Origin: CAYZHV01 sp046541355
GTDB lineage: Bacteria > Spirochaetota > Spirochaetia > DSM-27196 > Alkalispirochaetaceae
DNA: 12,496 bases
Assembly: GCA_046541355.1 (NCBI GenBank)
Contig: JBKHDM010000077.1
Location: 1 to 12,496, forward strand
Direction of reading: 5' to 3'
The translations under genes were made by a program, and so were the position numbers. Every line of letters starts with the position of its first letter. Positions within the stretch are counted from its first letter, which is position 1. Shown one piece after another: positions 1 to 7,388 of this stretch. The notes beneath the pieces were generated by a model that was not told where the DNA came from, ran no database searches, and saw only the letters and a program-made list of their open reading frames with translations.

Positions 1-805
1 CCTGGAGCCTCCGGACCGCCCTAATTATCACTGTCCGGGGGAGAAACCGCGAGACAAACAGCAGCAGCCGGTACTTGAACGGGTGGACCGCCACCCGGCG
101 ACCCCGGACCATCGCCTTGTAACCGACCAGAGCGACCTCGAGGGCGGTGGGGAGCCGACCTCGGGCAAAGTAGGCTGAGGTATCCATCCGGGCCTCCTGC
201 TGGAACTCCGACCGCGTCGGCCCGGGACACAAAGCGGTTACCGTCACACCCCGACCGCGGAGCTCCTCCGCGAGGGCCTCGGAAAAGCTCTGCACGAACG
301 CTTTTGTCCCGTAGTAGACCGCCATAAAGGGTCCCGGCTGAAAGGCTGCCACCGAGGAGACGTTGAGAATCCTCCCGCCCCCGTGGGCGATGATCTCAGG
401 GAGAAAGAGGCGACAGAGCATGGCGAGGGCGGTGCAGTTGAGCTGGACCATCCCCGCAAGGCGCTCCGGGTCCATCTCTTCGAAGGGGCCCAAATCGCCG
501 AATCCGGCGTTATTGACGAGAACCGTCGGGAGTACCCCGCGCTTGCGCACCTCCTCGTAGAGGAGTGCCGCCGCCCCGGGGCTGCCGAGGTCCGACTCGA
601 TCGGTAGAACCTGGCATCCGTGGCTCTCCCGCAATCCTTCGGCGAGCTCCTCGAGACGGTCGAGGCGCCGGGCGGTTACAACCAGGTCATAACCCTCCCG
701 GGCGAGGAGCCGGGAGAGTTCGAGGCCGATACCGCTGGAGGCTCCGGTCACCAGGGCCGTCGGCCGGGCGCCTGCCGCCGTCGAGTCCGGGACGCCTGCG
801 CTCAC
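1..805 (-). CDS. Short-chain dehydrogenase/reductase (SDR), C-terminus cut by window edge
   Basis: This is a classical SDR oxidoreductase that probably uses NAD(P)H; its substrate is unknown. 268 residues are visible and no stop is reached before base 1. Classical SDRs are usually 250-280 residues, so only a short tail should be missing. The Rossmann glycine motif TGASSGIG is at residues 20-27 and the NNAG motif at 98-101. The catalytic set is complete: N123, S151, Y164 and K168 (YYGTK), followed by the cofactor-loop motif CPGPTRSEF at about 193-201. The pattern resembles the DltE/YqjQ-like group (COG0300). I chose the GTG at 805-803 because it overlaps the stop of the upstream peptidase gene (GTGA), has GGAG eight bases ahead, and leaves only a short leader before the Rossmann fold. 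It is the last visible gene of the five-gene minus-strand unit and is probably translationally coupled to the peptidase. Confidence 0.88.
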   Translation of the reverse strand, partial: MSAGVPDSTAAGARPTALVTGASSGIGLELSRLLAREGYDLVVTARRLDRLEELAEGLRESHGCQVLPIESDLGSPGAAALLYEEVRKRGVLPTVLVNNAGFGDLGPFEEMDPERLAGMVQLNCTALAMLCRLFLPEIIAHGGGRILNVSSVAAFQPGPFMAVYYGTKAFVQSFSEALAEELRGRGVTVTALCPGPTRSEFQQEARMDTSAYFARGRLPTALEVALVGYKAMVRGRRVAVHPFKYRLLLFVSRFLPRTVIIRAVRRLQ

Positions 806-3729
806 AGGTGGAGCTCCAGGCGGTTGCGCTTGAGCTCCGGCTCCTCGCCGCTCGCCTCATCGAGAGCCGCCCCGCCCCCGAGGACGGCGACACTCACCTC
901 CCCGTAGGATTTGAGCAGCCGCCCGGCCGCGGCTCGAACCTCCTCGGGACCGACCTCCCGCACCTGATCCCGGATTTTCTGCCGCAGCTCGTCGGTGACG
1001 CCGAGCAGGGCGCGACGAAAACTCGCCATCCCCTGCTGTCGCGGCACCATCGGCCTCAGCTCCTTGCCGAGCAGTCCGATGAGGGCGAGCTCGAGTTCCC
1101 GCGCCTCCGGGGGCTTCCCGGCGACCTCCTCGAGGGCGCTGCGGTAGACCGCGAGGGTCCGGGTGATCTGGGGGTCCCGGTAGGAGCCGAAAACGAAGGT
1201 CCTGTCGGAGGCGTGGTTTGAGGCGAACGCGCCGTACGCTCCCCCTTCCATCCGAATCTTTTCCCAGAGCGCTCCGGTGCGCAGATACTGGGCGAGCAGC
1301 TCCTCCGCGGCCTGCTCCCTGGTTCCGAGGGGAGAGCTCGGCAGGGCCGCCGCGACAAAGTTGACCGTCGAGGAGACGGCTATCCCCTCGACCCGGCCCG
1401 GGGCGGTGGCGGGCTGTCGGAAGGGTATGGTCGACAGCTCCACCCGGGAGCTCTCCCCCGGGGGGAGCTCGGACACGAGCGTGGCAAGGCGTCCTGTAAC
1501 CTCGGAGCGGACGCTTTCGTCGCAGGTGAGGTTTACCGTGAGGCGATTGCCCTCGATGATCTTTCTGCGCAGCTCGAGGAGCCTCGAGCCGACCCCCTCC
1601 TTCTCGCCGCTCAGTTTTTCGGCAAAGCGCAGCTGCTCAATGCCGTGGAGCGCCTCGTCCACCGCGGCCCCCGAACAGAGCAGTCTCGCCGCCCGGGTCA
1701 TCGCGTAGGAGTGGCCCGAGGGCACGACGGAGGAGACGTAGTCGTTGCGCATCTCGTTGATCAGGTCCTCGATGCGCTCCTGGTCACTGAAGTCCGGTTC
1801 CGTGAGGATCCGCTTGAACAGAGCAAGGGCCTCGGGTACGCGCTCCTCGAGCATCTTTACCCTGACGTTGAACATAGCGCGTACGCGCCCGGGATCCTCG
1901 ACGATCGCCGAGGCGGCAACCGAGGCGCTGATGCTTCCGGTCTTGAGACTGATCTCCCGGAGGAGGGCGTCGTAGGAGGTGCCCGGAAGCCCTGTCTCCG
2001 TGAGCGCCTGGGAGAGCAGGGGCAGGAGCATCTCCTCCTCCTCCTTCAGGTCGTGGAGATCGAAGGCGAAGTCGACGTAGACGATGCCGTTGGTAAATAT
2101 CCCGTGGCTGTGGAGGGGCACATCCGCGAGCCGTTCCCAGCGGCCGGGAATTCTGACCACCTCCCGGGGGATGTCCGAGAGTTTGAGGAAGGGGATCCTG
2201 GCAACGTCCTCCGGCGGGTCCGGAGTCTGCTGCAACTCCTTGAGCCCCCGGTTCTCCTCGGCGAGGCGGGTGCGCTCCTCCTCGCCCATGGCGTCGGCCA
2301 TCTGGCGCAACTCGGCGGTGAGTTCCGCCGCCTCCCGCTCGGCGAGCTCGGGGTCCGGCTTGACCACGACGGTGCTGCGGTGCGGGTTGTCGAGGAGATG
2401 CTCGGTTATGAGAGACTCGAAGAGCCTCGGGTTGCCCTCGAGTTCCTCCCGGAGGCGACCGAAGTTTGTGCCGAAGTCGAGGTAGTTGGCGGGATGATAG
2501 CCGTGGAGCCACCCCCTCATCGCTTTGCGCAGCGCCCGAAGTCCCTGGGGCCCGCCGCCGCGGATCTCGCGGTTCCGAAACTCCACCCGCCGCAGGGACG
2601 CCTCGACGAGCTCCCGGTCGATACCCCCTTCCGCGAGCTCCCGGAGGGTCCGGTAGATGAGCTCTTCGATCTGCTTCTTATTCTCCTCATCCGTCCCCCG
2701 CAGCCCGACGGAAAAAACCGCCTGGCGCAGCTCGGTCTCATAGCCGGTAGGGGCGGACAGATCCTCCCCGAGGCCGGACTCGACCAGCGCCTTCTGCAGG
2801 GGCGAGCCGCTGGTGCCGATCAGGATGTCTGAAAGCACACCAAAGGCGAGGGAGGTGTACGGGTCGGTCGCGGGAAACAGAAGCCAGTTGAGGGTGACCG
2901 AGCTCTTGCGCTCCTCTCCCGCCTCGGCGCCGTCGGCGGGATAGTAGGCGACGAACTCCCGGGGCGCCTCCCACCGTGGCTGCATGGAGACATAGATGTC
3001 CTCATCCCGCCGGTTGAACCGGGAGAGAAAGCGGTCGTGGAGAAAGGTAAGGTAGCGTTCGGTGGGTATGTCGCCGTAAAGAAAGACCCGCGCGTTCGAC
3101 GGGTGGTAGAACCGTTTGTGAAACTCGAGGAACTGCTCGTAGGTGAGCTTCGGGATCTCCTTCGGATCACCCCCGGAATCGACACCGTAGGTGTTGTCCG
3201 GAAAGATGGAGCGGTAGCACCACTCGCCGGCGATCGAGTCATGGCTGGAGTAGTTACCCTTCATCTCGTTGTATACAACACCGGTGAGGATGAGTTTTCC
3301 CTCCTCATCAAACTCGAGACGGTGCCCCTCCTGCCGGAAGAGCTCCCGCTTGAGCTGGGGAAAGAAGACGGCGTCGCCGTAGACCTCCATGATGTTGAAC
3401 AGATCCTGCTCCACCGTCGAACTCGCCGGGTATATCGTCTTGTCAGGAAAGGTGATCGCGTTGAGAAAGGTGTAGACGCTCCCTTTGAGGAGCATCAGAA
3501 AGGGGTCCTTTACCGGAAACGCCTCGGAGCCGTTCAGGACGGTATGCTCGAGGATGTGGGCCACACCGGTGGAGTCCTCGGGAACTGTCTTGAAGGTAAA
3601 GGCGAACAGGTTCTCCCGGTCGTCGTTATGTATATGAAAGACCTCACAGCCCGTCTCTCTGTGGCGATAAAAGCAGCCCCGACCGTTGTACTCCGGGAGC
3701 TCCCGCTCCGAAATCAGCTCGTAATCCAA
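802..3729 (-). CDS. M16C-family zinc metallopeptidase (PreP/presequence-protease-like, insulinase superfamily)
   Basis: This 975-residue protein is the full length expected for a single-chain M16C peptidase, in which two halves form a closed chamber that degrades unstructured peptides. The inverted zinc motif HILEH gives H58, E61 (catalytic) and H62, with the distal zinc ligand E155 in VVYNEMKG. The C-terminal half carries the GGAYG motif at 829-833 and SYRDP at 849-853, the region that supplies the substrate-positioning Arg/Tyr pair in PreP. There is no signal peptide, so it is probably cytoplasmic and recycles peptides. It starts with TTG, supported by a perfect AGGAGG six bases upstream. 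The TTG directly follows the TAG stop of mtnN, so translation is probably coupled. Its stop overlaps the start of the SDR gene. The family is very secure; the physiological substrate is not known. Confidence 0.95.
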   Translation of the reverse strand: MDYELISERELPEYNGRGCFYRHRETGCEVFHIHNDDRENLFAFTFKTVPEDSTGVAHILEHTVLNGSEAFPVKDPFLMLLKGSVYTFLNAITFPDKTIYPASSTVEQDLFNIMEVYGDAVFFPQLKRELFRQEGHRLEFDEEGKLILTGVVYNEMKGNYSSHDSIAGEWCYRSIFPDNTYGVDSGGDPKEIPKLTYEQFLEFHKRFYHPSNARVFLYGDIPTERYLTFLHDRFLSRFNRRDEDIYVSMQPRWEAPREFVAYYPADGAEAGEERKSSVTLNWLLFPATDPYTSLAFGVLSDILIGTSGSPLQKALVESGLGEDLSAPTGYETELRQAVFSVGLRGTDEENKKQIEELIYRTLRELAEGGIDRELVEASLRRVEFRNREIRGGGPQGLRALRKAMRGWLHGYHPANYLDFGTNFGRLREELEGNPRLFESLITEHLLDNPHRSTVVVKPDPELAEREAAELTAELRQMADAMGEEERTRLAEENRGLKELQQTPDPPEDVARIPFLKLSDIPREVVRIPGRWERLADVPLHSHGIFTNGIVYVDFAFDLHDLKEEEEMLLPLLSQALTETGLPGTSYDALLREISLKTGSISASVAASAIVEDPGRVRAMFNVRVKMLEERVPEALALFKRILTEPDFSDQERIEDLINEMRNDYVSSVVPSGHSYAMTRAARLLCSGAAVDEALHGIEQLRFAEKLSGEKEGVGSRLLELRRKIIEGNRLTVNLTCDESVRSEVTGRLATLVSELPPGESSRVELSTIPFRQPATAPGRVEGIAVSSTVNFVAAALPSSPLGTREQAAEELLAQYLRTGALWEKIRMEGGAYGAFASNHASDRTFVFGSYRDPQITRTLAVYRSALEEVAGKPPEARELELALIGLLGKELRPMVPRQQGMASFRRALLGVTDELRQKIRDQVREVGPEEVRAAAGRLLKSYGEVSVAVLGGGAALDEASGEEPELKRNRLELHL

Positions 3730-4449
3730 CTAATCCCTCCTAAGAACTTGGGTTACCACAAGGGCGCTGTTCTCAGAAGCTCGTGGGAGAAAGCGCTCAA
3801 AGTCAACTCGGGCGTTTGTGTCGGCCTTGTCGGAGATCGTACGCACCACCACGCAGGGCAGCTCGTTAATGAGGGCGACCAGGGCGACGGAGGCACCCTC
3901 CATCTCGACCGCGTCCCCCTGTAGTTCGGAGCGCAGAAATCCCATCTCCTGGTACGCGCTGCGATTGACAAACCGGTCCCCCGTGAGGATCCGTCCCCTG
4001 CGGACCTTTCCGGCGGGGAGGGTGGTCGAGGCGGCGCGCTCCACGAGCTGAGGGTCGCACGGGACGATCCGGTGGGGGGTGTAGGGGATCTCACCGAGGT
4101 GGAATCCGAGGGCCCTGGCGTCCATATCGTACTGGAGGGTCTCCTCGGCGACTATCACATCCCCGATCTCCAGGTCAGGGTGGATCGAGCCGGCAAGACC
4201 GGTAAAGATCACCGCCCCCGGGCGGTAGGCGTCGATAAGCCTCTGGGCGATCATCGCCGAGAGGCTCTTGCCCACGCCGCTGCGGGCGATGATGACCGGC
4301 GAGGAGTCGTAGGTGCCGGTGTACACCGGGTATCCCCGCCAGGGCACCGCGACACTATCCTCGAGTCTCTCGAGAAAGGCGGTAATCTCGCCGTCCATCG
4401 CCCCTAAGACAAGGGTCGGAGCGCTAGGTTCTCTCTCCATACTGCTCAT
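3730..4449 (-). CDS. mtnN: 5'-methylthioadenosine/S-adenosylhomocysteine nucleosidase
   Basis: This enzyme hydrolyses the N-glycosidic bond of MTA and SAH, releasing adenine and methylthioribose or S-ribosylhomocysteine. It clears inhibitory by-products of SAM-dependent reactions. From this start it is 239 residues, normal for the family. Visible signatures are the N-terminal GAMDGEI with the catalytic-region Glu, VGKSLSA, the purine-phosphorylase-fold GLAGSI, DAVEMEGAS near the C-terminus (ribose-binding Met/Glu), and ISDKAD, whose Asp protonates the adenine. I chose the ATG at 4449-4447 because it overlaps the malY stop as ATGA and has GGGAG five bases upstream. A GTG at 4455 would add two residues. 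It sits between malY and the peptidase with no spacer. Futalosine hydrolase is a related alternative, but the VEMEG and ISDKAD motifs fit MtnN better. Confidence 0.93.
   Translation of the reverse strand: MSSMEREPSAPTLVLGAMDGEITAFLERLEDSVAVPWRGYPVYTGTYDSSPVIIARSGVGKSLSAMIAQRLIDAYRPGAVIFTGLAGSIHPDLEIGDVIVAEETLQYDMDARALGFHLGEIPYTPHRIVPCDPQLVERAASTTLPAGKVRRGRILTGDRFVNRSAYQEMGFLRSELQGDAVEMEGASVALVALINELPCVVVRTISDKADTNARVDFERFLPRASENSALVVTQVLRRD
3736..3741 (-). promoter_or_regulatory. Strong ribosome binding site fixing the TTG start of the M16C peptidase
   Basis: On the minus strand the sequence reads AGGAGG, then GATTAG, then TTG. The Shine-Dalgarno sequence lies inside the last codons of mtnN, and the mtnN stop TAG touches the TTG. 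This supports TTG as the true start and suggests that ribosomes terminating on mtnN reinitiate on the peptidase. Confidence 0.8.
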
Positions 4450-5630
4450 CGCCACTCCCGGGTAAAGGTTTCGATCCGCTCCAACGCCTCAACGAGGCGG
4501 CTGCGAGGGGTGGCGATGTTGATCCGCATAAAGCCCTCCCCCCCGGGGCCAAAGATATGGCCGGGGGAGAGCCAGACCGCGCCATCCCTGCGCATCGCCG
4601 CGGCGAACCGCTTTGGGTCGAGGCCCGAGCGCGACATGATCTGTCGGAAGTCGAGCCAGGTTATGTAGGTCCCCTCCTGCTCCACAACCCGAAGGGGCGC
4701 AAGCTTCTCGTCCACAAACGAGCAGAGGGTGTCGTAGTTCTCTTTTAGATAGACAAGGAGCTCGTCGAGCCAGGGGGAGCCCTCCTCATACGCCGCGATT
4801 GTCGCCTCCATGCTGAGCACGTTGGGCATGGTGGCGCCGATCTTCTCAAAAGAGTGCTTTACCCGCTCCCGGCCGGCAAAGTGAGGCACGATGGCGAAGC
4901 CGGTCTGGAGGCCGGGGATGTTAAAGGTCTTCGACGGCGCGGTTACGGCCCAGGCGCGGCGGCCAACCTTCTCACCGAGGCTCAAAAAGGGGACAAACCG
5001 GTGGCCGGGAAAGATCACATCACAGTGAATCTCGTCGGCGAGAACAACGGCGTCAAAGCCCTCGGCAAGCTGCGCTACCTTTGTCAGCTCCTCCTGCGTC
5101 CAGACCCGGCCCACAGGGTTGTGGGGAGAGCAGAGCAGGAACAGCTTGGCTCCCCGGCCGAAAGCCTCCTCGAGGGCGTCAAAATCCATCTCGTAGTAGA
5201 GGCGCCTTCCGCGGTCGACCTCCCGGAGCGGGGCAGTTGCCACCACCCGACCGTGGGATTCGATCGCGTGAAAAAAGGGAAAATAGACCGGAGACTGCAC
5301 TACCACCGGCTCCCCGGCCCGGCTGAACATGTCGATCGCCCGGTGGACCGCAGGCATCACCCCGGGGGCGTACATCACGCTCTCCCGGGCGGGCTCCCAG
5401 CCGTGGCGGTTGGACATCCAGCGGACAAAGGAGTCCACGTACGAGTCAACCCCGTCGGGGTAGCCGATGATCGGGTGTTCGAGACGCTTCAGAACTCGTT
5501 CGATTACCGGACGCGGTACGGCAAAGTCCATATCCGCCACCCAGAGGGGAAGCTCATCATCCCGGGCCGTGTCCCACTTGAGACTACCCGTTCCCCGTCG
5601 CTCGAGGAGCTCATCAAAGGAGTTGCTCAT
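4446..5630 (-). CDS. MalY/PatB-type PLP-dependent C-S lyase (cystathionine beta-lyase-like aminotransferase)
   Basis: This is a 394-residue fold-type I PLP enzyme. MalY/PatB proteins cleave cystathionine or cysteine S-conjugates to homocysteine or thiol plus pyruvate and ammonia. The N-terminal signature SLKWD and LPLWVADMDF (residues 16-36) is typical of the subfamily. The active-site features are Y116 in SPVYFPF, N171 in SPHNPVGRVW, D199 in LADEIHCD (pairs with the PLP ring nitrogen), the Schiff-base lysine K234 in APSKTFNIPG, and the C-terminal substrate-binding Arg in MRINIATPRS. It shares an ATGA overlap with mtnN downstream, so the two genes form a sulfur-metabolism pair: MtnN feeds homocysteine production, and MalY can generate homocysteine or degrade cysteine conjugates. 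No strong Shine-Dalgarno sequence precedes the ATG, which lies 40 bases after the acidic gene. Other activities of the family, such as regulation or beta-elimination of other substrates, cannot be excluded. Confidence 0.92.
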   Translation of the reverse strand: MSNSFDELLERRGTGSLKWDTARDDELPLWVADMDFAVPRPVIERVLKRLEHPIIGYPDGVDSYVDSFVRWMSNRHGWEPARESVMYAPGVMPAVHRAIDMFSRAGEPVVVQSPVYFPFFHAIESHGRVVATAPLREVDRGRRLYYEMDFDALEEAFGRGAKLFLLCSPHNPVGRVWTQEELTKVAQLAEGFDAVVLADEIHCDVIFPGHRFVPFLSLGEKVGRRAWAVTAPSKTFNIPGLQTGFAIVPHFAGRERVKHSFEKIGATMPNVLSMEATIAAYEEGSPWLDELLVYLKENYDTLCSFVDEKLAPLRVVEQEGTYITWLDFRQIMSRSGLDPKRFAAAMRRDGAVWLSPGHIFGPGGEGFMRINIATPRSRLVEALERIETFTREWR

Positions 5631-5670
5631 AACAGCTGCAATGTAACGGTTACCTCGAGCTCTGGCCAGT

Positions 5671-6294
5671 CTACGGCCGGATCACGAGGTAGGAGGTCTC
5701 CTCGGCGACAACCGCGACCCCCGCTTCCCGCTCCGCCCGCTTCTTCTCTCTGATCATCTCCTCGAGCCGGGCGATCTCATCGGAGTACTTCCACTTCGGT
5801 CGCTTTGCGAGCTTTACCCGGGCGAGGGGATCATCACCGGATCCTTCCCCCTCGCCGATCGCCTCGATAACCCTCGGCTTCAGATCCCGGAGCTCCCGCT
5901 GGAGGCTGCGCAGCTGCTCCTTAACCTCGACAAACCGGTCTACAAGCGCATCGTCTCCACGCTCGAGGGGCGTGAGCGTCGGATTGTCCGGCTCTCCCCC
6001 ACCCGTTCTGCCGCCCGCCGCCTCCGGTCTGCGCCGCTTCTCGTCCTGGGCAAAGTAGTTGCGCTCGATCCGCTCGAGATCGTAGTCATCAACCTCGTCG
6101 TCGCCGAAGTCCTCGGCGTCCTCAACCTCCTCGAGCTCAATGGTTCTCCGGTCGAACTGTTCGCTCCAGTCACCACTCTCCATGTCATCGTAGGAGTCAC
6201 CCCAGTCACCGTCGATCTCCTCGTCCTCGCTGCTCTCCCGCTCCTGGTACTCTTCGAGACTCTCGAACTCTTCCTCGTCATGGTAGTCGGACAT
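5671..6294 (-). CDS. Highly acidic, partly disordered protein of unknown function
   Basis: I do not recognise this 207-residue protein as a named family. Residues 1-78 contain 38 Asp/Glu and only five Arg/Lys, with two GDW motifs (W31, W43) and no predicted hydrophobic core, so this part should be disordered. A short basic patch (KRRR, 86-89) and a Gly-rich linker follow. Residues 117-146 look like an amphipathic coiled coil. The C-terminal 42 residues (about 166-207: PKWKYSDEI, then a charged helix, then EETSYLVIRP) look like a compact conserved module. From memory, phage-type small proteins carry a similar W-K-Y-S...E...YL pattern, but that is inference. There is no signal peptide or membrane segment. 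It is the first gene of the minus-strand unit. The ATG has GAGGT upstream with a rather long 12-base spacer. Codon use resembles that of its neighbours. Confidence 0.75.
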   Translation of the reverse strand: MSDYHDEEEFESLEEYQERESSEDEEIDGDWGDSYDDMESGDWSEQFDRRTIELEEVEDAEDFGDDEVDDYDLERIERNYFAQDEKRRRPEAAGGRTGGGEPDNPTLTPLERGDDALVDRFVEVKEQLRSLQRELRDLKPRVIEAIGEGEGSGDDPLARVKLAKRPKWKYSDEIARLEEMIREKKRAEREAGVAVVAEETSYLVIRP

Positions 6295-6318
6295 CCGTGG
6301 TGATCTACCTCTCTTCCT

Positions 6319-6346
6319 TTGAACCTATCCTTGAGTCAATGATAAT
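6319..6346 (+). promoter_or_regulatory. Candidate sigma70 promoter for epmA
   Basis: TTGAAC (6319-6324) and GATAAT (6341-6346) are separated by 16 bases in the divergent gap. The predicted transcription start, about seven bases after the -10, is near 6353, two bases before the GTG start of epmA. The -10 overlaps the opposing -10 of the acidic gene. Confidence 0.45.
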
Positions 6347-6367
6347 CTTGCGCTGTGGATCTAGCAA
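6339..6367 (-). promoter_or_regulatory. Candidate sigma70 promoter for the acidic protein-malY-mtnN-peptidase-SDR unit
   Basis: On the minus strand, TTGCTA (6367-6362) and TATCAT (6344-6339) are separated by 17 bases. The expected transcription start is near 6332, giving a leader of about 38 bases that contains the GAGGT ribosome site. The -35 lies within the first codons of epmA on the other strand. Consensus matching only; not proven. Confidence 0.45.
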
Positions 6368-7356
6368 ACCTAGAACGGAGAAGCAGGGTGACCCAGGCGA
6401 TCCGCGCCGTCCTCCGGGAGGCCGGATACCTCGAGGTGGAGACCCCGCGCCTGGCGGAAACGCCGATACCCGAAAGCCATATAGAGCTCTTTCGAACCCG
6501 CCTGCGACCCCGTCGCGGCGTTGAGCGGGACCTCTACCTGCTTCCATCCCCGGAGTACTGGCTCAAGCAGCTGCTCGCCGCGGGAAGCGGCAACATCTTC
6601 GAGATCGCCCGGGCGTTCCGGAACGTCGAGGAGTCCGGCCCCTACCATCGCCACGAGTTTACCATGCTGGAGTACTACACCGTCGACGCCGACGCCGCCG
6701 ACTCGATCGCGATTACCGAGGATATCCTGCGGTCCGTGGCAGGGCGGGTCGAACCGGCGGATCTCGACCCCGGGGTGGCCGACGCCCTGCGCACGCCGGA
6801 GCCCTTTACCCGGATGACCATGGCCGAGGCGTTCTCCCGGTACGCCGGCATGGATCTCGAGGCAAACCTCACCCGGGAGGCGATTGCCCGGAGTGCGGCG
6901 ACCATGGAAATGCGGGTCTCGGCAGAGGAGAGCTGGGAGGACCTCTTTAACCGGATATTTCTAAACGAGGTGGAACCGGAACTCCCCACAGAGACGCCCC
7001 TGTTTCTCACCCACTACCCGGCCGCGATCCCCACCCTCGCGAGGCAGATCCCCGCCACCCCCTGGGCGGACCGGTGGGAGCTCTACTTTCGGGGGCAGGA
7101 GATTGCAAACTGCTACGGTGAGGAGCGGGACCCCGAGCGTATCGCAGAGTTCCTCGCCAGGGAGGCGGCCCGGAAGGAGGCGGAAAGTCTCGAGCCCCAC
7201 CCCGTCGATCCCCGGTATCTCCAGGGTCCCGGTGGGCGACTGCCCCGTTGTTCCGGTGTGGCCCTCGGCGTAGATCGCCTAATAATGGTTCTCGGAGGGC
7301 TACCATCCCTCGATGGGGTGATTTATTTCTCAATATCTGATACAATGAGTAAATAA
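6355..7356 (+). CDS. epmA: EF-P--(R)-beta-lysine ligase (GenX/PoxA/YjeA), class II LysRS paralogue
   Basis: This 333-residue protein is a LysRS catalytic core without the N-terminal OB-fold anticodon-binding domain, the hallmark of EpmA. It activates (R)-beta-lysine with ATP and attaches it to a conserved lysine of EF-P. Motif 2 (ARAFRNVEESG, then HEFTMLEYY) spans about 86-108. The substrate and ATP site ELYFRGQEIANCYGE is at 242-256, and motif 3 (CSGVALGVDRLIM) at 299-311. The last two closely match Escherichia coli EpmA. The GTG start follows an in-frame stop (TGA at 6340) by only 15 bases, so no upstream start is possible. I see no Shine-Dalgarno sequence, which fits a leaderless mRNA. The efp gene for its substrate starts 32 bases downstream. 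EpmB, the lysine 2,3-aminomutase that makes beta-lysine, is not in the window. Confidence 0.93.
   Translation: MDLANLERRSRVTQAIRAVLREAGYLEVETPRLAETPIPESHIELFRTRLRPRRGVERDLYLLPSPEYWLKQLLAAGSGNIFEIARAFRNVEESGPYHRHEFTMLEYYTVDADAADSIAITEDILRSVAGRVEPADLDPGVADALRTPEPFTRMTMAEAFSRYAGMDLEANLTREAIARSAATMEMRVSAEESWEDLFNRIFLNEVEPELPTETPLFLTHYPAAIPTLARQIPATPWADRWELYFRGQEIANCYGEERDPERIAEFLAREAARKEAESLEPHPVDPRYLQGPGGRLPRCSGVALGVDRLIMVLGGLPSLDGVIYFSISDTMSK
7338..7346 (+). promoter_or_regulatory. Possible internal extended -10 promoter for efp
   Basis: TGATACAAT lies in the last codons of epmA, within a short AT-rich stretch (about 7319-7388) that stands out from the GC-rich surroundings. It matches an extended -10 (TGN plus TACAAT). 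I see no convincing -35. A start near 7353 would give efp a leader of about 36 bases, which could allow higher expression than epmA. Weak evidence. Confidence 0.35.
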
Positions 7357-7388
7357 AAATCGCCGACATCAGTTAATAAGGAACTAAC

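Noticed and set aside
1645..2832. Long plus-strand open frame opposite the M16C peptidase (395 codons)
   Set aside because: It is antisense to a gene with clear catalytic motifs, and its translation shows no domain. Long antisense frames are expected in GC-rich DNA.
3037..3924. Plus-strand open frame spanning the peptidase/mtnN junction
   Set aside because: It runs opposite two verified genes and their overlapping translation signals, and has no recognisable motif.
5643..5653. Palindrome GTAACGGTTAC in the gap before malY
   Set aside because: About a dozen palindromes with five-base arms around one central base are expected by chance in a window this size, and no promoter is near it.
4854..5753. 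Plus-strand open frame opposite malY and the end of the acidic gene
   Set aside because: It is a shadow of malY, whose PLP lysine and other conserved residues are on the minus strand.
5671..6294. Prophage remnant, suggested by the phage-like C-terminus of the acidic protein
   Set aside because: There are no other phage genes, integrase or attachment repeats. Neighbouring genes are housekeeping and composition is uniform.
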